Below are positions 24,970 through 34,984 of a stretch of 64,000 nucleotides of DNA, piece after piece. The stretch is from positions 1,364,001 to 1,428,000 of the forward strand of contig JANUWF010001719.1 in assembly GCA_026120185.1 (NCBI GenBank). The letters are read 5' to 3'. Position 1 is the stretch's first letter, and each line of letters begins with the position of its first letter. The stretch is from Voacanga thouarsii. Its lineage: Eukaryota; Streptophyta; Magnoliopsida; Gentianales; Apocynaceae. The translations under genes and the position numbers were made by a program. The notes beneath the pieces were generated by a model. That model made no database searches. It had not been told where the DNA came from and was given only the letters and a program-made list of their open reading frames with translations.

Positions 24970-25379
24970 ATTTTATTTAAGTAGTGGGTAAGAGTCCATA
25001 TGTCATTGGGGTTAAGTATTAATATTTTAAATTAGTAAATTAAGTTGTAATTATTTAATTATGGACTTTTATTAATTAATATATTATAGGCTCTGGTACA
25101 ACGTTCTGAGTAGTTATGTTGTTTTGTTTAGAGGCTGTTCCAGAAGATGAGAGAAAAGGGGGAGTGAAGAATTTGAGAAGGGGCTTGAACTTTTAGCGTC
25201 AAATCTTGGTAAGATGGTCTCCCTCTTGTCTTTAATGATATCAATAGCTTAGTGGAGGTGTTTTATGCTTAAATTGAAGATAGAGGTTTTAGGGCCTTGA
25301 ATTGGGGAAATTTAATTAGAGAATTAATTGTATTGTTTGTGTATTAATTGAAGGTGTGTAAACGGTTGGTGGCTTGAGT

Positions 25380-26343
25380 AGAAGCTTTAGGTGGATTCTT
25401 GGTGTCTGAATTCCTTAGGCAAGGAAATTGGATTTCCTACATTTTGGTTCTGACTACTGTTTTCTGCCAAATCAAGTGTGTTGTTAAATTCCTATGAAAT
25501 TACTATTTTGATTATAAGAAAACGGTATTGAGTATGACTTGATTATTTTGCTATATTCTGTTATGTAACTATTGATGGAAATTATGGGTTTTAAGCTAAG
25601 CTCTATGCTATGTTATGGTTTCTGATTCATGAGATTTAAATTTCTTGTGGGTTTGCTTTGATAGGGAATTCCCAACTTTATAAGCTATAATACCCTACTA
25701 GGGGGTACAATACCTATAATAATTGGTATTGTTATAGGTATTGGAAGACCGATCAGTTAAGTCAAACTAAGTCCCCAAGCATGATTTATTCTTGTGAGTT
25801 AGTATGGAAGTTTTAAGCATGATTTATTCTTGTGAGTTAGATGGAAGTTTTAAGTATGTATTATGTTGTGTCTAATCAGTTTGTGCATAAAATGGTGTTC
25901 TTTGGCAAAGAGGATGGTTGGTTTCTTTCTATTCTAAAAATCTTGTTATTAACCGTTTTGAAAATGTATATATATAAGTAGCATGCTCAATTTCAAATAA
26001 GCCAGATTTCTTTACTGAGTTAGTGAGCTCACTCTTTATTTATCATTTTGCAGGTTCTCAATTAAATGGAGAAGAATTGGATGAATGGTTTGATGACGGC
26101 TTAGAGTGATTAGCTTAAGCATTCTTTATGCTTCGTTTTTAGTACGATAATGATGGAATTAGTTATTGTTATGGATTCAGTTTTTATATTTAGTTTTATT
26201 TTGTAATTTAAGATAATGTATCCTTGTTTCCTAAGTTATGATAGGATGTTATGTTTTGGTTAAATAACTATTTATGATATGTAAGGGTTCAATATTTTCT
26301 TATTGGGGTGTTACCATTTCATTCTCAATTTTGGGGCATGACA
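25380..26343 (+). mobile_element. LTR-like stretch, possibly Ty3/Gypsy chromovirus
   Basis: GAGTTAGTGAGCTCACTCTT followed by a TTTTGCAGGTTCTC segment (about 26015-26060) and the ending GGGGTGTTACC...GGGGCATGACA resemble LTRs of Tekay/Del chromoviruses as I recall them. An imperfect direct duplication of ~39 bp (AAGCATGATTTATTCTTGTG) lies at about 25777-25855. The start and target duplication were not found. There is no coding sequence from 24970 to 26700. Confidence 0.35.
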
Positions 26344-26710
26344 AAGTGTGCATATGAGTAGGAAGATCCACGAGGCAAAGTGGGCATTAGCCTCTCAAAA
26401 GACCTCATAGTTATAGCTGGCGAAGCCCTGAAATCAACATCACAACAATTGGACCTCTAGACCTTTATATGCCTCCGGGCAACTCCTTTTCCTCTTCACA
26501 CTGATTAAAAGAAAGATTTTCAATCCCAAATGGAAACCTCTTTTATATCTAGAGAATTAGCCACAAATCTATATTATAATGTTAAAGTAGTTTGGTGCAA
26601 AAGAAGAAACATAGAGTATATAAGTATGCATAACAGGTAGTTCGATACTTTCATTTGTTGCCGGCTAACACATATGCTTAGGAGCTGTGATTGGAACCAG
26701 AGTGCTTGGA

Positions 26711-26893
26711 GGGTTTTTGACCAAATTGGATAAAAAACCCAACAATTCACCGCGAAGGGGACAAGTCGGGGAAGTACCCCTGTCGATGGGGTTCTTCGTG
26801 ATAGCCATGTGTGAGGTCAAGCATGACCTCGTGCCAAGCAACAACGAAGCCCCGCATGCTACCTGTGAACAAGAAAAGCCAAAAGCTGCCCTA
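26711..26893 (+). repeat. Left terminal inverted repeat of the MULE
   Basis: Reverse-complement partner of 33380-33551. An 11-bp or so extra segment (GAGGTCAAGCATGACCTC, itself a small palindrome) lies in the left copy only. Inside it (26965-26988 and 27027-27050) a direct repeat GCGAGGACTGACAACCTC occurs twice, forming subterminal repeats. Confidence 0.88.
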
Positions 26894-27202
26894 GGCGTGG
26901 ACGAAGCCTGCAACGCGAAAAGAAAAAGCTCATAGAAAAGTGCGGCACAACAAGTTTTGGAAATGCGAGGACTGACAACCTCACGTTTCCGAAGGGTGAT
27001 GTCTTTCTACCTCACGGTTCAAAAGAGCGAGGACTGACAACCTCGCGTTTTCTAAACGCGAGGTCTTTAATTTTCACGTGCTACTTTTTGACCAGAAGAA
27101 TGTAGAATCTTTGGGAAAAAAAAAATTTTAGAGATTCTTTCTAACTTTTTCTTTTTCAGAGATTCTTGCTAACTGTTTGCATTTCGAATCTCTCACAATC
27201 AG

Positions 27203-27210
27203 CTATAAAA
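27203..27210 (+). promoter_or_regulatory. TATA box of the MULE transposase promoter
   Basis: CTATAAAA lies just inside the left subterminal region, followed by tandem CATTCCTTCATTGCATTT motifs and a pyrimidine-rich leader. It points toward the MURA-like gene. The leader is probably followed by a long AT-rich intron, ending near 28438 (TTTATATAG, an acceptor-like site) before the ATG at 28444. Confidence 0.5.
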
Positions 27211-28443
27211 GCCATTCCTTCATTGCATTTCGAAAGCCATTCCTTCATTCCTTCATTGCATTTCTTCTTTCTCCTTCATTCTTCTCTTCTTTTTGTTATA
27301 TTTTTTATTTGTTTCGTTTGTTGCTGGAGAGGAGTATATTTCCGAAGTAAAGAGTTGCTGCAGAAAGTGTTCCAGTTAAAAGGAGTTAGAAATCGCATAT
27401 ATTGGTTGTCAGAGTTCTCCATATATAACAGGTTTTTTTTAAAACAACAAAATAGAAAATGTACTTGAATTTTGTATTTATTTAAAATTTAATTGAATAT
27501 AATATTAAAATTTATTGTTGAATTGTGAGCAATATGTATTTGAGATTATGTTGAATAATTTACAACACATGTATATTATGGATTGTTATTTTGATTTTTA
27601 TTGTATTATCCTGTGATGAATGCGTATTTTGGCCTGTGATGAATAGTTGTGGGTAAATTTTTCGTGTCCTATTTATTACATGATAGAATAAACTAATAAA
27701 ATAAATTGATGGGATAATAAATAGTAAATAAATAATTAAAATATTTTATTAAATATTTGAATTCAAACTATCACCAAATAAATATTTTAAAAATTGATTA
27801 AATATTTTGTTAGATAATTATGTTATTACTTTATTAATTAATATTTTTTGTAATTTAATTAATTATAAAATACTTATATAATTTAATTTATACTTGAAAT
27901 TTAATTTAATTAATTAAATATTTTAGTAAATTTAAATAATTAATTATACTTTACATATTTTAAAATATTGTATTATTTTAAATATTTTTCAAATTGATAT
28001 ATAATTAAAATATTTTTGATATTTAAATATTAAATATACTTTTAAAATTTAAATAATTTTTAATTTAAATTAATGAGAAAAAAATTTTAAATACGTGCCA
28101 TAAATATTCTAATATTTTAAAATATACGAAAATATTTTAAATATATTAAATTTTGTTATTTTGTTATGTGCATATTTGATTTTAATAAGAGCTTAATATT
28201 TCATTTTGTTATTTTGTTATTTTGTTATGCACATATTAATTTTTTTTGAATAAAATAGCACAATATTTAATTTTAATTAAATGATAATAAAAGAATTCGA
28301 TCTCGATGATCAATTTAGTAGAAAATATCAAACTAGTTTGGCATATATTTTTTTATAATGATTGTCGATATAGTATGATAGTTTTTATATATATATTTTT
28401 TAATTTTTTAATAGACAAATACTTATAATTTTATATAGGTACA

Positions 28444-30630
28444 ATGTCATTAGAATAACCTATTCGATTACGGTTGTATCGGGATTGTGATATTATACGT
28501 ACCAAACAGGGCGATTTTTTTAATGGTCTCTGTCGTAAAGCATTGATTGTTAGAAATCGAGTTAACTTCTTTGGTTTAGTCAATAAAATATGTGCAATCC
28601 GAGGATTTGATATGGCTACTATTCAGTTGCAAATCACAATGAGAGAAAACATTGCTATTAGTATTACAATAAGGTCTACAACAACTTTCATAACCGATGA
28701 TGAAGATATGGAAAGTTTGTGGTACTATTTATCTATTGTGTAAGGACAACCAATTGATCTGCATATCAATCATGAGATCATTATGAGATCATCCAGATCT
28801 CGAATGCAGCAAGAATAGATAGTCACGTCGAGAACTACCTAGCAGATGCCACTGGGATATTCACTGAATTATTGAACTCAGTTACTCCTAAGAACATGCC
28901 TAATTTTGATTTAAATCTGCTTACATCTGTTGACCTCAATATTCAACCACATCGCCCGATTGACACTTTCTAATCCCTTTGGATAACATCCGTTCCAAAT
29001 ACTCTGGTTGTTGGACCAATCAATCAGTAATATTCAACTCTGATAGGGTTTGTTATGTCTCCACTTCATGTCAACACTCAACCCTTTCAACTAGCTCTTG
29101 GACCAAGCAATCAGCTGTGGAAATTAGTGTAACACTATATGTAACTCCAGTTGATGAATAGGTTGCTCGATAGCACAATTGGGTGGGTGCAACGGAGGCG
29201 ACGGTGGACGGTTTAGAACCTACATCTAATATTGATGGGCCAACCACGGAAGATACACCCGATGAGGACGAGGACCCCGAAGGGGATGATGATGCTGAAG
29301 AACAGATTCCTGGTCCTTCCGCAATGCAGCAAGAGCCTGATAGACCCGTTGATGAATGACGTTTATATAATCCACCATATGTAGTGTACCTTAATAGGTT
29401 TGATGCTGCTCATGAAATAGAAAACGAAGCCGATAGATTGGGAACAAGTAGCAGTGTGATGGATTTTTTGTCAGAATTGAACAATGATTTGAGGGTTGGC
29501 ATATGGCTTTGGGATAAAGATAAGTTACTTTGAGCTGTTCGATCATGGTCAATTAGAATTGGTCGTGAGTTTAGGATAGTGGAAAGCAAAAGTGCACTGT
29601 GGATTGCCGAGTGTAAAAAATCAACTCAGCAGCATCCTTTGGGCTGTTCGGTCATGGTCAATTAGAATTAGTCGTGAGTTTAGGATAGTGAAAAGTAAGA
29701 GTGCACTATGGATTGCCAAGCGTAAAAATTTAACTCAGCAACATCCTTTAGGTTGTTCGGTCATGGTCAATTAGAATTGGTCGTGAGTTTAGGATAGTAA
29801 AAGTTAAGAGTGCACTGTGAATTACAGAGTGTAAAAATTCAACTTAACAATATCCTTATGAGAATCCGCGCATGAAAGAAGAAAAGTCATGGCTTATGGC
29901 AGATATCTCACTGGAATGGAGAACACATTTGTCTAGTGCAAACAGTGGGCGGGAACCATTGCAATATGAGCGCGAAATTTATGGTGAAACACATTTTGAT
30001 GATGATTCATGATAATCTGGAGATTAAAGTCAACGAGATAAATAATTATATTCAAAATACATTGCATTTCACTCCATCTTATAGAAAATGGTAGAACGCT
30101 CGAAGGTTTGCTATTGAAATGATATATGGAGACTGGCCTAATTTGTTCGCCCAGCTACCGCGATATAAGCTTATGATCAAGGCCGGGACGTTTTTAGTAT
30201 TTTTTCACCATTTCGTGAGCATGGGAAGGGGGACAATTCATACCAAATTGATCTTGGTTCAAGGACCTGCAGCTGCTGTAAATGACAAATATATGGAATA
30301 CCTTGTACGCAATCATTTGCAGCTTGTCAACAAATAAGGTTGAATCCAGGGGATCTCGTGTCACCCATAAACACCATAACATGCTACCAGATGACCTATT
30401 CAGGACAATTTAAGCCCATTCCACACAAGGATTATTGGCACAATTCTTCTTTTACGTTAGCTCCAAATGTTCATCGGTTCAAGAACTGTCGTCGCTGTCG
30501 TATGAGAACGTCGTGCATAAAAAATGAGATGGACGAGCGCAACCCTGACTCGCCTCCTTAGTGTAGAAATTGTCATCGTACTGAATATAATAGGAGAAAT
30601 TGCCCTAACAGTGCAGTACAGGGTTCGTGA
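28444..30630 (+). pseudogene. MURA-like MULE transposase, catalytic core deleted
   Basis: In order: an N-terminal domain ending in an acidic FITDDEDMESLWYYL segment as in plant MULE N-termini; an acidic linker (DEDEDPEGDDDAEE); a MuDR DNA-binding region (RSWSIRIGREFRIVESKSAL, about 29540-29640), repeated three times; a helix with YGDWPNLFAQLPRYKLMIKAG (about 30120-30190); then directly a SWIM zinc finger (CSCCKW, GIPCTQ, about 30255-30330) and a CRNCHRTEYNRRNCPN knuckle near the end. In complete MULEs the DDE catalytic domain lies between the LPRY helix and the SWIM finger, and here it is gone. Several stops and frameshifts are present. It is dead, although its DNA-binding parts are recognisable. 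Confidence 0.88.
29534..29860 (+). repeat. Triplicated 109-bp segment of the MULE DNA-binding domain
   Basis: Three head-to-tail copies start at 29534, 29643 and 29752 (GCTGTTCG/GTTGTTCG), period 109 bp. Each encodes the WSIR.GREFR.V motif. The period is not a multiple of three, so each copy shifts frame relative to the previous one. Copies 1 and 2 are more alike than copy 3. Confidence 0.93.
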
Positions 30631-30874
30631 TGTATTTTTCTACTGTAGATTATATGATTGAAAATTATTGTATCATATATATTTTTTGTTGTATCAACTT
30701 TAATCAAGCACATTTAGTAATATGGTCTTGGTATTATCTTAACGTAATCAATACATACAATTTTTATTGTCTATATTTCCTCCACTTACCGTATATTTTT
30801 AGCTGATATTATATTTTGTTTTATCGAGAGATAAACTTACTACTCATCTAAACATATCGATGTTTCAGGATAAT

Positions 30875-32690
30875 ATGACCGAACTTGCGGCTAAGGGAGT
30901 CGATCCTGAACCTATTGTTCCAGATTTCCTGACACTACAGCGTAGACATCGATCGACTTATATTTGGGCAAGGCAGTTATAAGATCAATTACTATATGTA
31001 AAGCGTTATGATAGTACATTTTGGGATGTTAGACAATTTGATCCCCGTGTCGTACAACTTATGAATGCAATTGGGTTTGATAGATTCATCCGTCTACTAT
31101 ATATAAAAATTAATTATCTGTTTATTACGGCATCGGTGGAGAGATGACGCTAGGAGACACACACTTTTCACCTCCCAATTGGCGAAGCGACTATTATACT
31201 CTAAGATGTGGATGTCCTATTCGGTGTACGTATCGACGGTGATTCAATTATTGGTTGTGGCTTCAATTGCCCATAAGAGGAGCTGTATGCCTTGTGTGAT
31301 GCGCTCCTCGATTTTTTGGCCCATGGGCACGGACTTAGACGGGTCTCGGTTGAGATTAAGCGCACTCGAGAAAGCCCTAACTCAACCACTTCCACCAAAC
31401 ACAACTCTAGATATGGTTGCACAGTATACATGGTGTCGCATCATGCAACTTCTTGGCAGGTTCTTGTTCTTGGACAAATTCGAGAATCGTGTTTACTTGT
31501 GCTTCCTCAGATATATCCATGAGTTAGACTTGTCGGGGACCCTTAGTTGGAGAAGTGCAGCACTGGCATATTTGTATCATTGTATGTACAACGCTACTTC
31601 ATACACGGTGTATCAAATCAATGATCTTCTACTATTGCTTCAGGTACGAAATAAAAATAATTACAAGATCTAATTTTAAACTGATTAGGAGTTCATTATA
31701 AAAATAATTATGAGATCTAATTATAAAATTATTTTTACTTTTGCAATAACTATTTATTATTATGACACGCATATATTATGACAGGACAACTGGATAAACT
31801 GTTACGCATATATTATGACAGGACAACTTACTTTTGGGCAAGCAGTGGTTTCATCTGATTATGTTGCATGGTATTTGACTCGCACACGGTGATTGATTGG
31901 CAATTTAACCATACAACAACTGAACTCTATAGGTTACCAATCTACTAGTTCAACACTTGAAATATATGTAAGTAATTTTTTTCTGGTGCATGTAAATATA
32001 TATAAATTATAAATTATTTATATATTTTAATGACATTCTTGAAAATGTATATACAAGTCGATGCGCTGTACTAGATCTTGCACATAAGCAACGAAGCGTC
32101 CCAACATGCCCCAACATCGTACGCTCAGTAAGACTTCGGAAGAATATCAGATATTGCCAAACGTACATTGATTGCTGGTGGCGATGCAGATCGTTTAAAT
32201 CACATGTCGTACGAGCCATCCAAACGATCGTATTCTTTTGATCCAATACTATAGATTTCACAACAAGTCCCTCAAGAAGCATTACCAATTCGAATGGGCG
32301 GTAGGTGGGCATGTCGGCGTGCTGCAGTGGACAAAATTCCTCAGCAGGATCACTACTCACTTGTGCCGATAGATGAAGATGATTATGTGGCAGGTGATCC
32401 TACAGCGATTGATAATTTCATTACTTCACAGCATCTAGTTTTCGATATTAGGCGTCATTCTTCTATCGACTAATATGATGTTGATCCATCTACTGAGTGG
32501 TTTCGCAGACGACATATGCAGTTTGAATAGGATGCAGGTCCCTCATACTCTATAGAAGGATATGATGAGGGACCATCCGAACCACAACATCAATAACAAC
32601 CTCCAAGATGAGTTCAACCTCTAAGGAACTGTCGATAATATCATTGTGGGACTAACTGGCATCCTTTTATTAGATGATTTCATGTGTAAT
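30875..32690 (+). pseudogene. Plant mobile domain (PMD, MAIN-like) gene carried by the MULE
   Basis: Frame fragments match the PMD family: an N-terminal LQRRHRSTYIW and ALQ-type lead; VERWR + DTHFSPPNW (the RWRPETHTFH box); a segment around 31180-31320 that needs a frame shift (GCP..CTY then CDALLDFLAHG); the SWRSAALAYLYHCMYNATS box near 31540-31600 preceded by CFLRYIHELD; and a C-terminal segment with EWFRRRHMQFE near 32490-32530. The gene starts after a TTTCAG acceptor-like site at 30863-30868. PMD proteins are known both as host silencing factors (MAIN/MAIL1) and as cargo of plant transposons. Several stops and frameshifts make this copy inactive. Confidence 0.82.
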
Positions 32691-33297
32691 ATGACTACTT
32701 GATATATAATTTGATATATTCTTTCAATAATTTATTTATGTCTTTTCCATTCCATTTTGACAAGTAATTAAATTATTGTTATTAATCGCATCTTTAAAAT
32801 GATATTATATAATTTAGGATTTAGAATATTTATAACTGATGACAAAATTTTATATTCAACTTTGAAGTTCATACCATTTTGTTTGAAATTAAAAAAGTGC
32901 CTAGCAATTATTCACGAAATATTTCATCGTTAGTATTCACTAAAATATAAATTATTATTTTCATAATTTATTTAATTTTTTATTTATTATTGAGATTTAA
33001 AAATTTTATATTTTTACAGACAATTAATAATTACAATCAATTGTAATTAAATATTATAAATTATGTATTAATGAATAATTAAACTTAAAATTATTTTTGA
33101 GAAAATTACAGATAATATTTTTATATTTTATTTTACAGATAATTATTTAAAATTATTTAGAATTTTAAATTTGAAAAAAATAATACAAATTTATTCAAAA
33201 AAATTTTAAAATTACTTTTAATTACGAATTTAAAAAAAAAGTAAAAGAATAGCCAAATCTATATCTCGCGACAGGAAAGGATGGCAGGAGAGGGAGG

Positions 33298-33358
33298 GAC
33301 TACGCGACTGCCAATTGCGTAGTCCTCTATTGACTACGCGACTACCAGTCGCGTAGTC
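33298..33358. repeat. Two tandem hairpin-forming palindromes in the right subterminal MULE region
   Basis: Two 27-bp units (33298-33324 and 33332-33358) begin GACTACGCGACT and end with the reverse complement. The second is a perfect 12-bp stem with a 3-nt loop; the first has a small change in the arm. They are GC-rich islands in AT-rich DNA just inside the right inverted repeat. The left side has a different subterminal repeat. Confidence 0.88.
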
Positions 33359-33379
33359 CAGCACGTGACTCACGGGCGC

Positions 33380-33551
33380 TCGGGGATAGCTTTTGGCTTT
33401 TCTTGTTCACAGTCAGCATGCTGGGTTTCGCTGTTGCTTGGTGCAAGGTTGCGCGTGACTATCGCGAAGAACCTCATCGACAGGAGTACCTCCCCGACTT
33501 GTCTCCTTCGCGATGAATTGTTGGGTTTTTGATCAAATCTGGTCAAAACCC
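33380..33551 (-). repeat. Right terminal inverted repeat of the MULE
   Basis: Reverse-complement counterpart of 26711-26893, ending ...GGTCAAAACCC at the target duplication. Differences from the left arm are scattered substitutions plus a few small indels. Confidence 0.88.
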
Positions 33552-33560
33552 AGTGCTTGG

Positions 33561-34984
33561 ATTGGTATTTTGGGATATTGATTTAAGTATTTGAGTGGAA
33601 AAATATTAGTGAAGCTATGTGGATACACTAAAGACAAGAATTTTAATATTCCTAAGATGAAATCATTTGAAGATAGAAGAGGAATTTGAAAACTTGAGGG
33701 ATTTAAAAAACTTTGAGAAAATTTATCTCCACATATCATTTGTCTATTTACACGTTGTAACGTTTGAAACGTCAGAATAGATAAGGAATTTTAAAAGTTT
33801 AAGAATATAAGAGTCAACAAAAGATTTTATTTTTTATAATTAAAATAGGTTATTTATGATTTAAAATTTAATAATTTAAGATTGGAAGAACTAAAAATAG
33901 TAATGACCATATAAGATAATGATAAGTTGTATGTGGAAATTTAAGTTATTGTTATGTGAATTTAGCCCTTCCATTATATTTATATTAATTAATAATTTTG
34001 TCACTCTTCTAATGATGGCAGCGCTCATATAAAAATTTGTACACTATATAAAATTTTATCCTAAAAACATTATTTTTAGACAAAATCTGCCACGCAACAC
34101 GTGAATAAACAGAGTTAGAGTAGTAATATCTTCGAAAAGGGTTAAGGATATTTTGTTTTTAGAAAATTGAGTGAATCAAGTACCGTACACCTTTGTTGTA
34201 ATATAAAGGGAAAATTTTCATACTCTAAGTTCAATTCACTATCCATCAAATTTGTCCCCTTTTTAAAAATAAATCCAAACGTCATTATTTATTTATTTAA
34301 AAGTATAGAAACTTTTATAGTTTTGTTTCAAAAAAGCAATAAAGAAAGCAAATAAATTAATTAGATTATCATAATATAGAAAGCAAAAATCTGATACTTT
34401 CCATACATTTATTTTAGATTGGAAAAATAATTTCGTTTCATCTTTTTCCTTATTAGTAAAATTTATTAACCTCAACTGTCTTCCTTATCACAATTGGCAA
34501 TCGGATTTTTACAGTTTCCTTACAGAAGAAGCTCACAATTACTCTACAGTTATAAAATCGTCCCCACCATCCTCCTTTTCACTCTCACTCCTCTCGAGTC
34601 CCATCCTCGATTTTCCTAATTTCTTTGAATTTGCTTTTTTTTTCCTCTCTAAACTAAAACATTAGAGGCATTGGCATTGGCATTTTCCCTCCCTTTTCAA
34701 AACCCTCCAATCATCAAAAAATCATAAAAAAAATCACATCAAGAAATTCCCCAAATTCCCCCTCGTTTTCAATCTTTCCCTCTCTCTTCAATCATCAATT
34801 CCTTTCACTGAGAGCACTTTCAAACCGTCCCTGTTTTACCCTTTTCCCTCCATCCTGAAATTCCTCCAAAATTTTCTTGTTTCCCCCCCTTTTCTTAGAA
34901 CCCTAAAATTTTCGATTTCGATTTCGATTTCCATTTCCCTCTTCGAAGTCCCTCTTATTATTTTTTTCCTTTTGCACTGTTTTT
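33561..34984 (+). promoter_or_regulatory. Intergenic DNA and 5' leader of the UBP gene
   Basis: AT-rich intergenic sequence to about 34500, followed by pyrimidine-rich DNA (many CCTC, TTTCC and CCCTC runs, 34560-34980) that probably is the promoter-proximal region and 5' leader of the ubiquitin protease gene. No clear TATA box was seen, consistent with a housekeeping promoter. Confidence 0.4.

Larger units (their letters stand above)
26710..33551 (+). mobile_element. Mutator-like element (MULE) with PMD cargo, 6.8 kb
   Basis: Flanked by the 9-bp direct repeat AGTGCTTGG at 26701-26709 and 33552-33560, the target-duplication length of Mutator elements. Long inverted ends (about 26711-26893 and 33380-33551) are clearly alike in reverse complement: both begin GGGTTTT(T)GACC, continue AAAACCCAACAATTCA and GACAAGTCGGGGA, and run to GAACAAGAAAAGCCAAAAGC. 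The interior carries a TATA box (27203), a decayed MURA-like transposase gene (28444-30630) and a decayed plant mobile domain gene (30875-32690), both on the plus strand. The segment 27480-28440 is extremely AT-rich and non-coding. Both genes are broken, so the element cannot move by itself. Confidence 0.9.
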
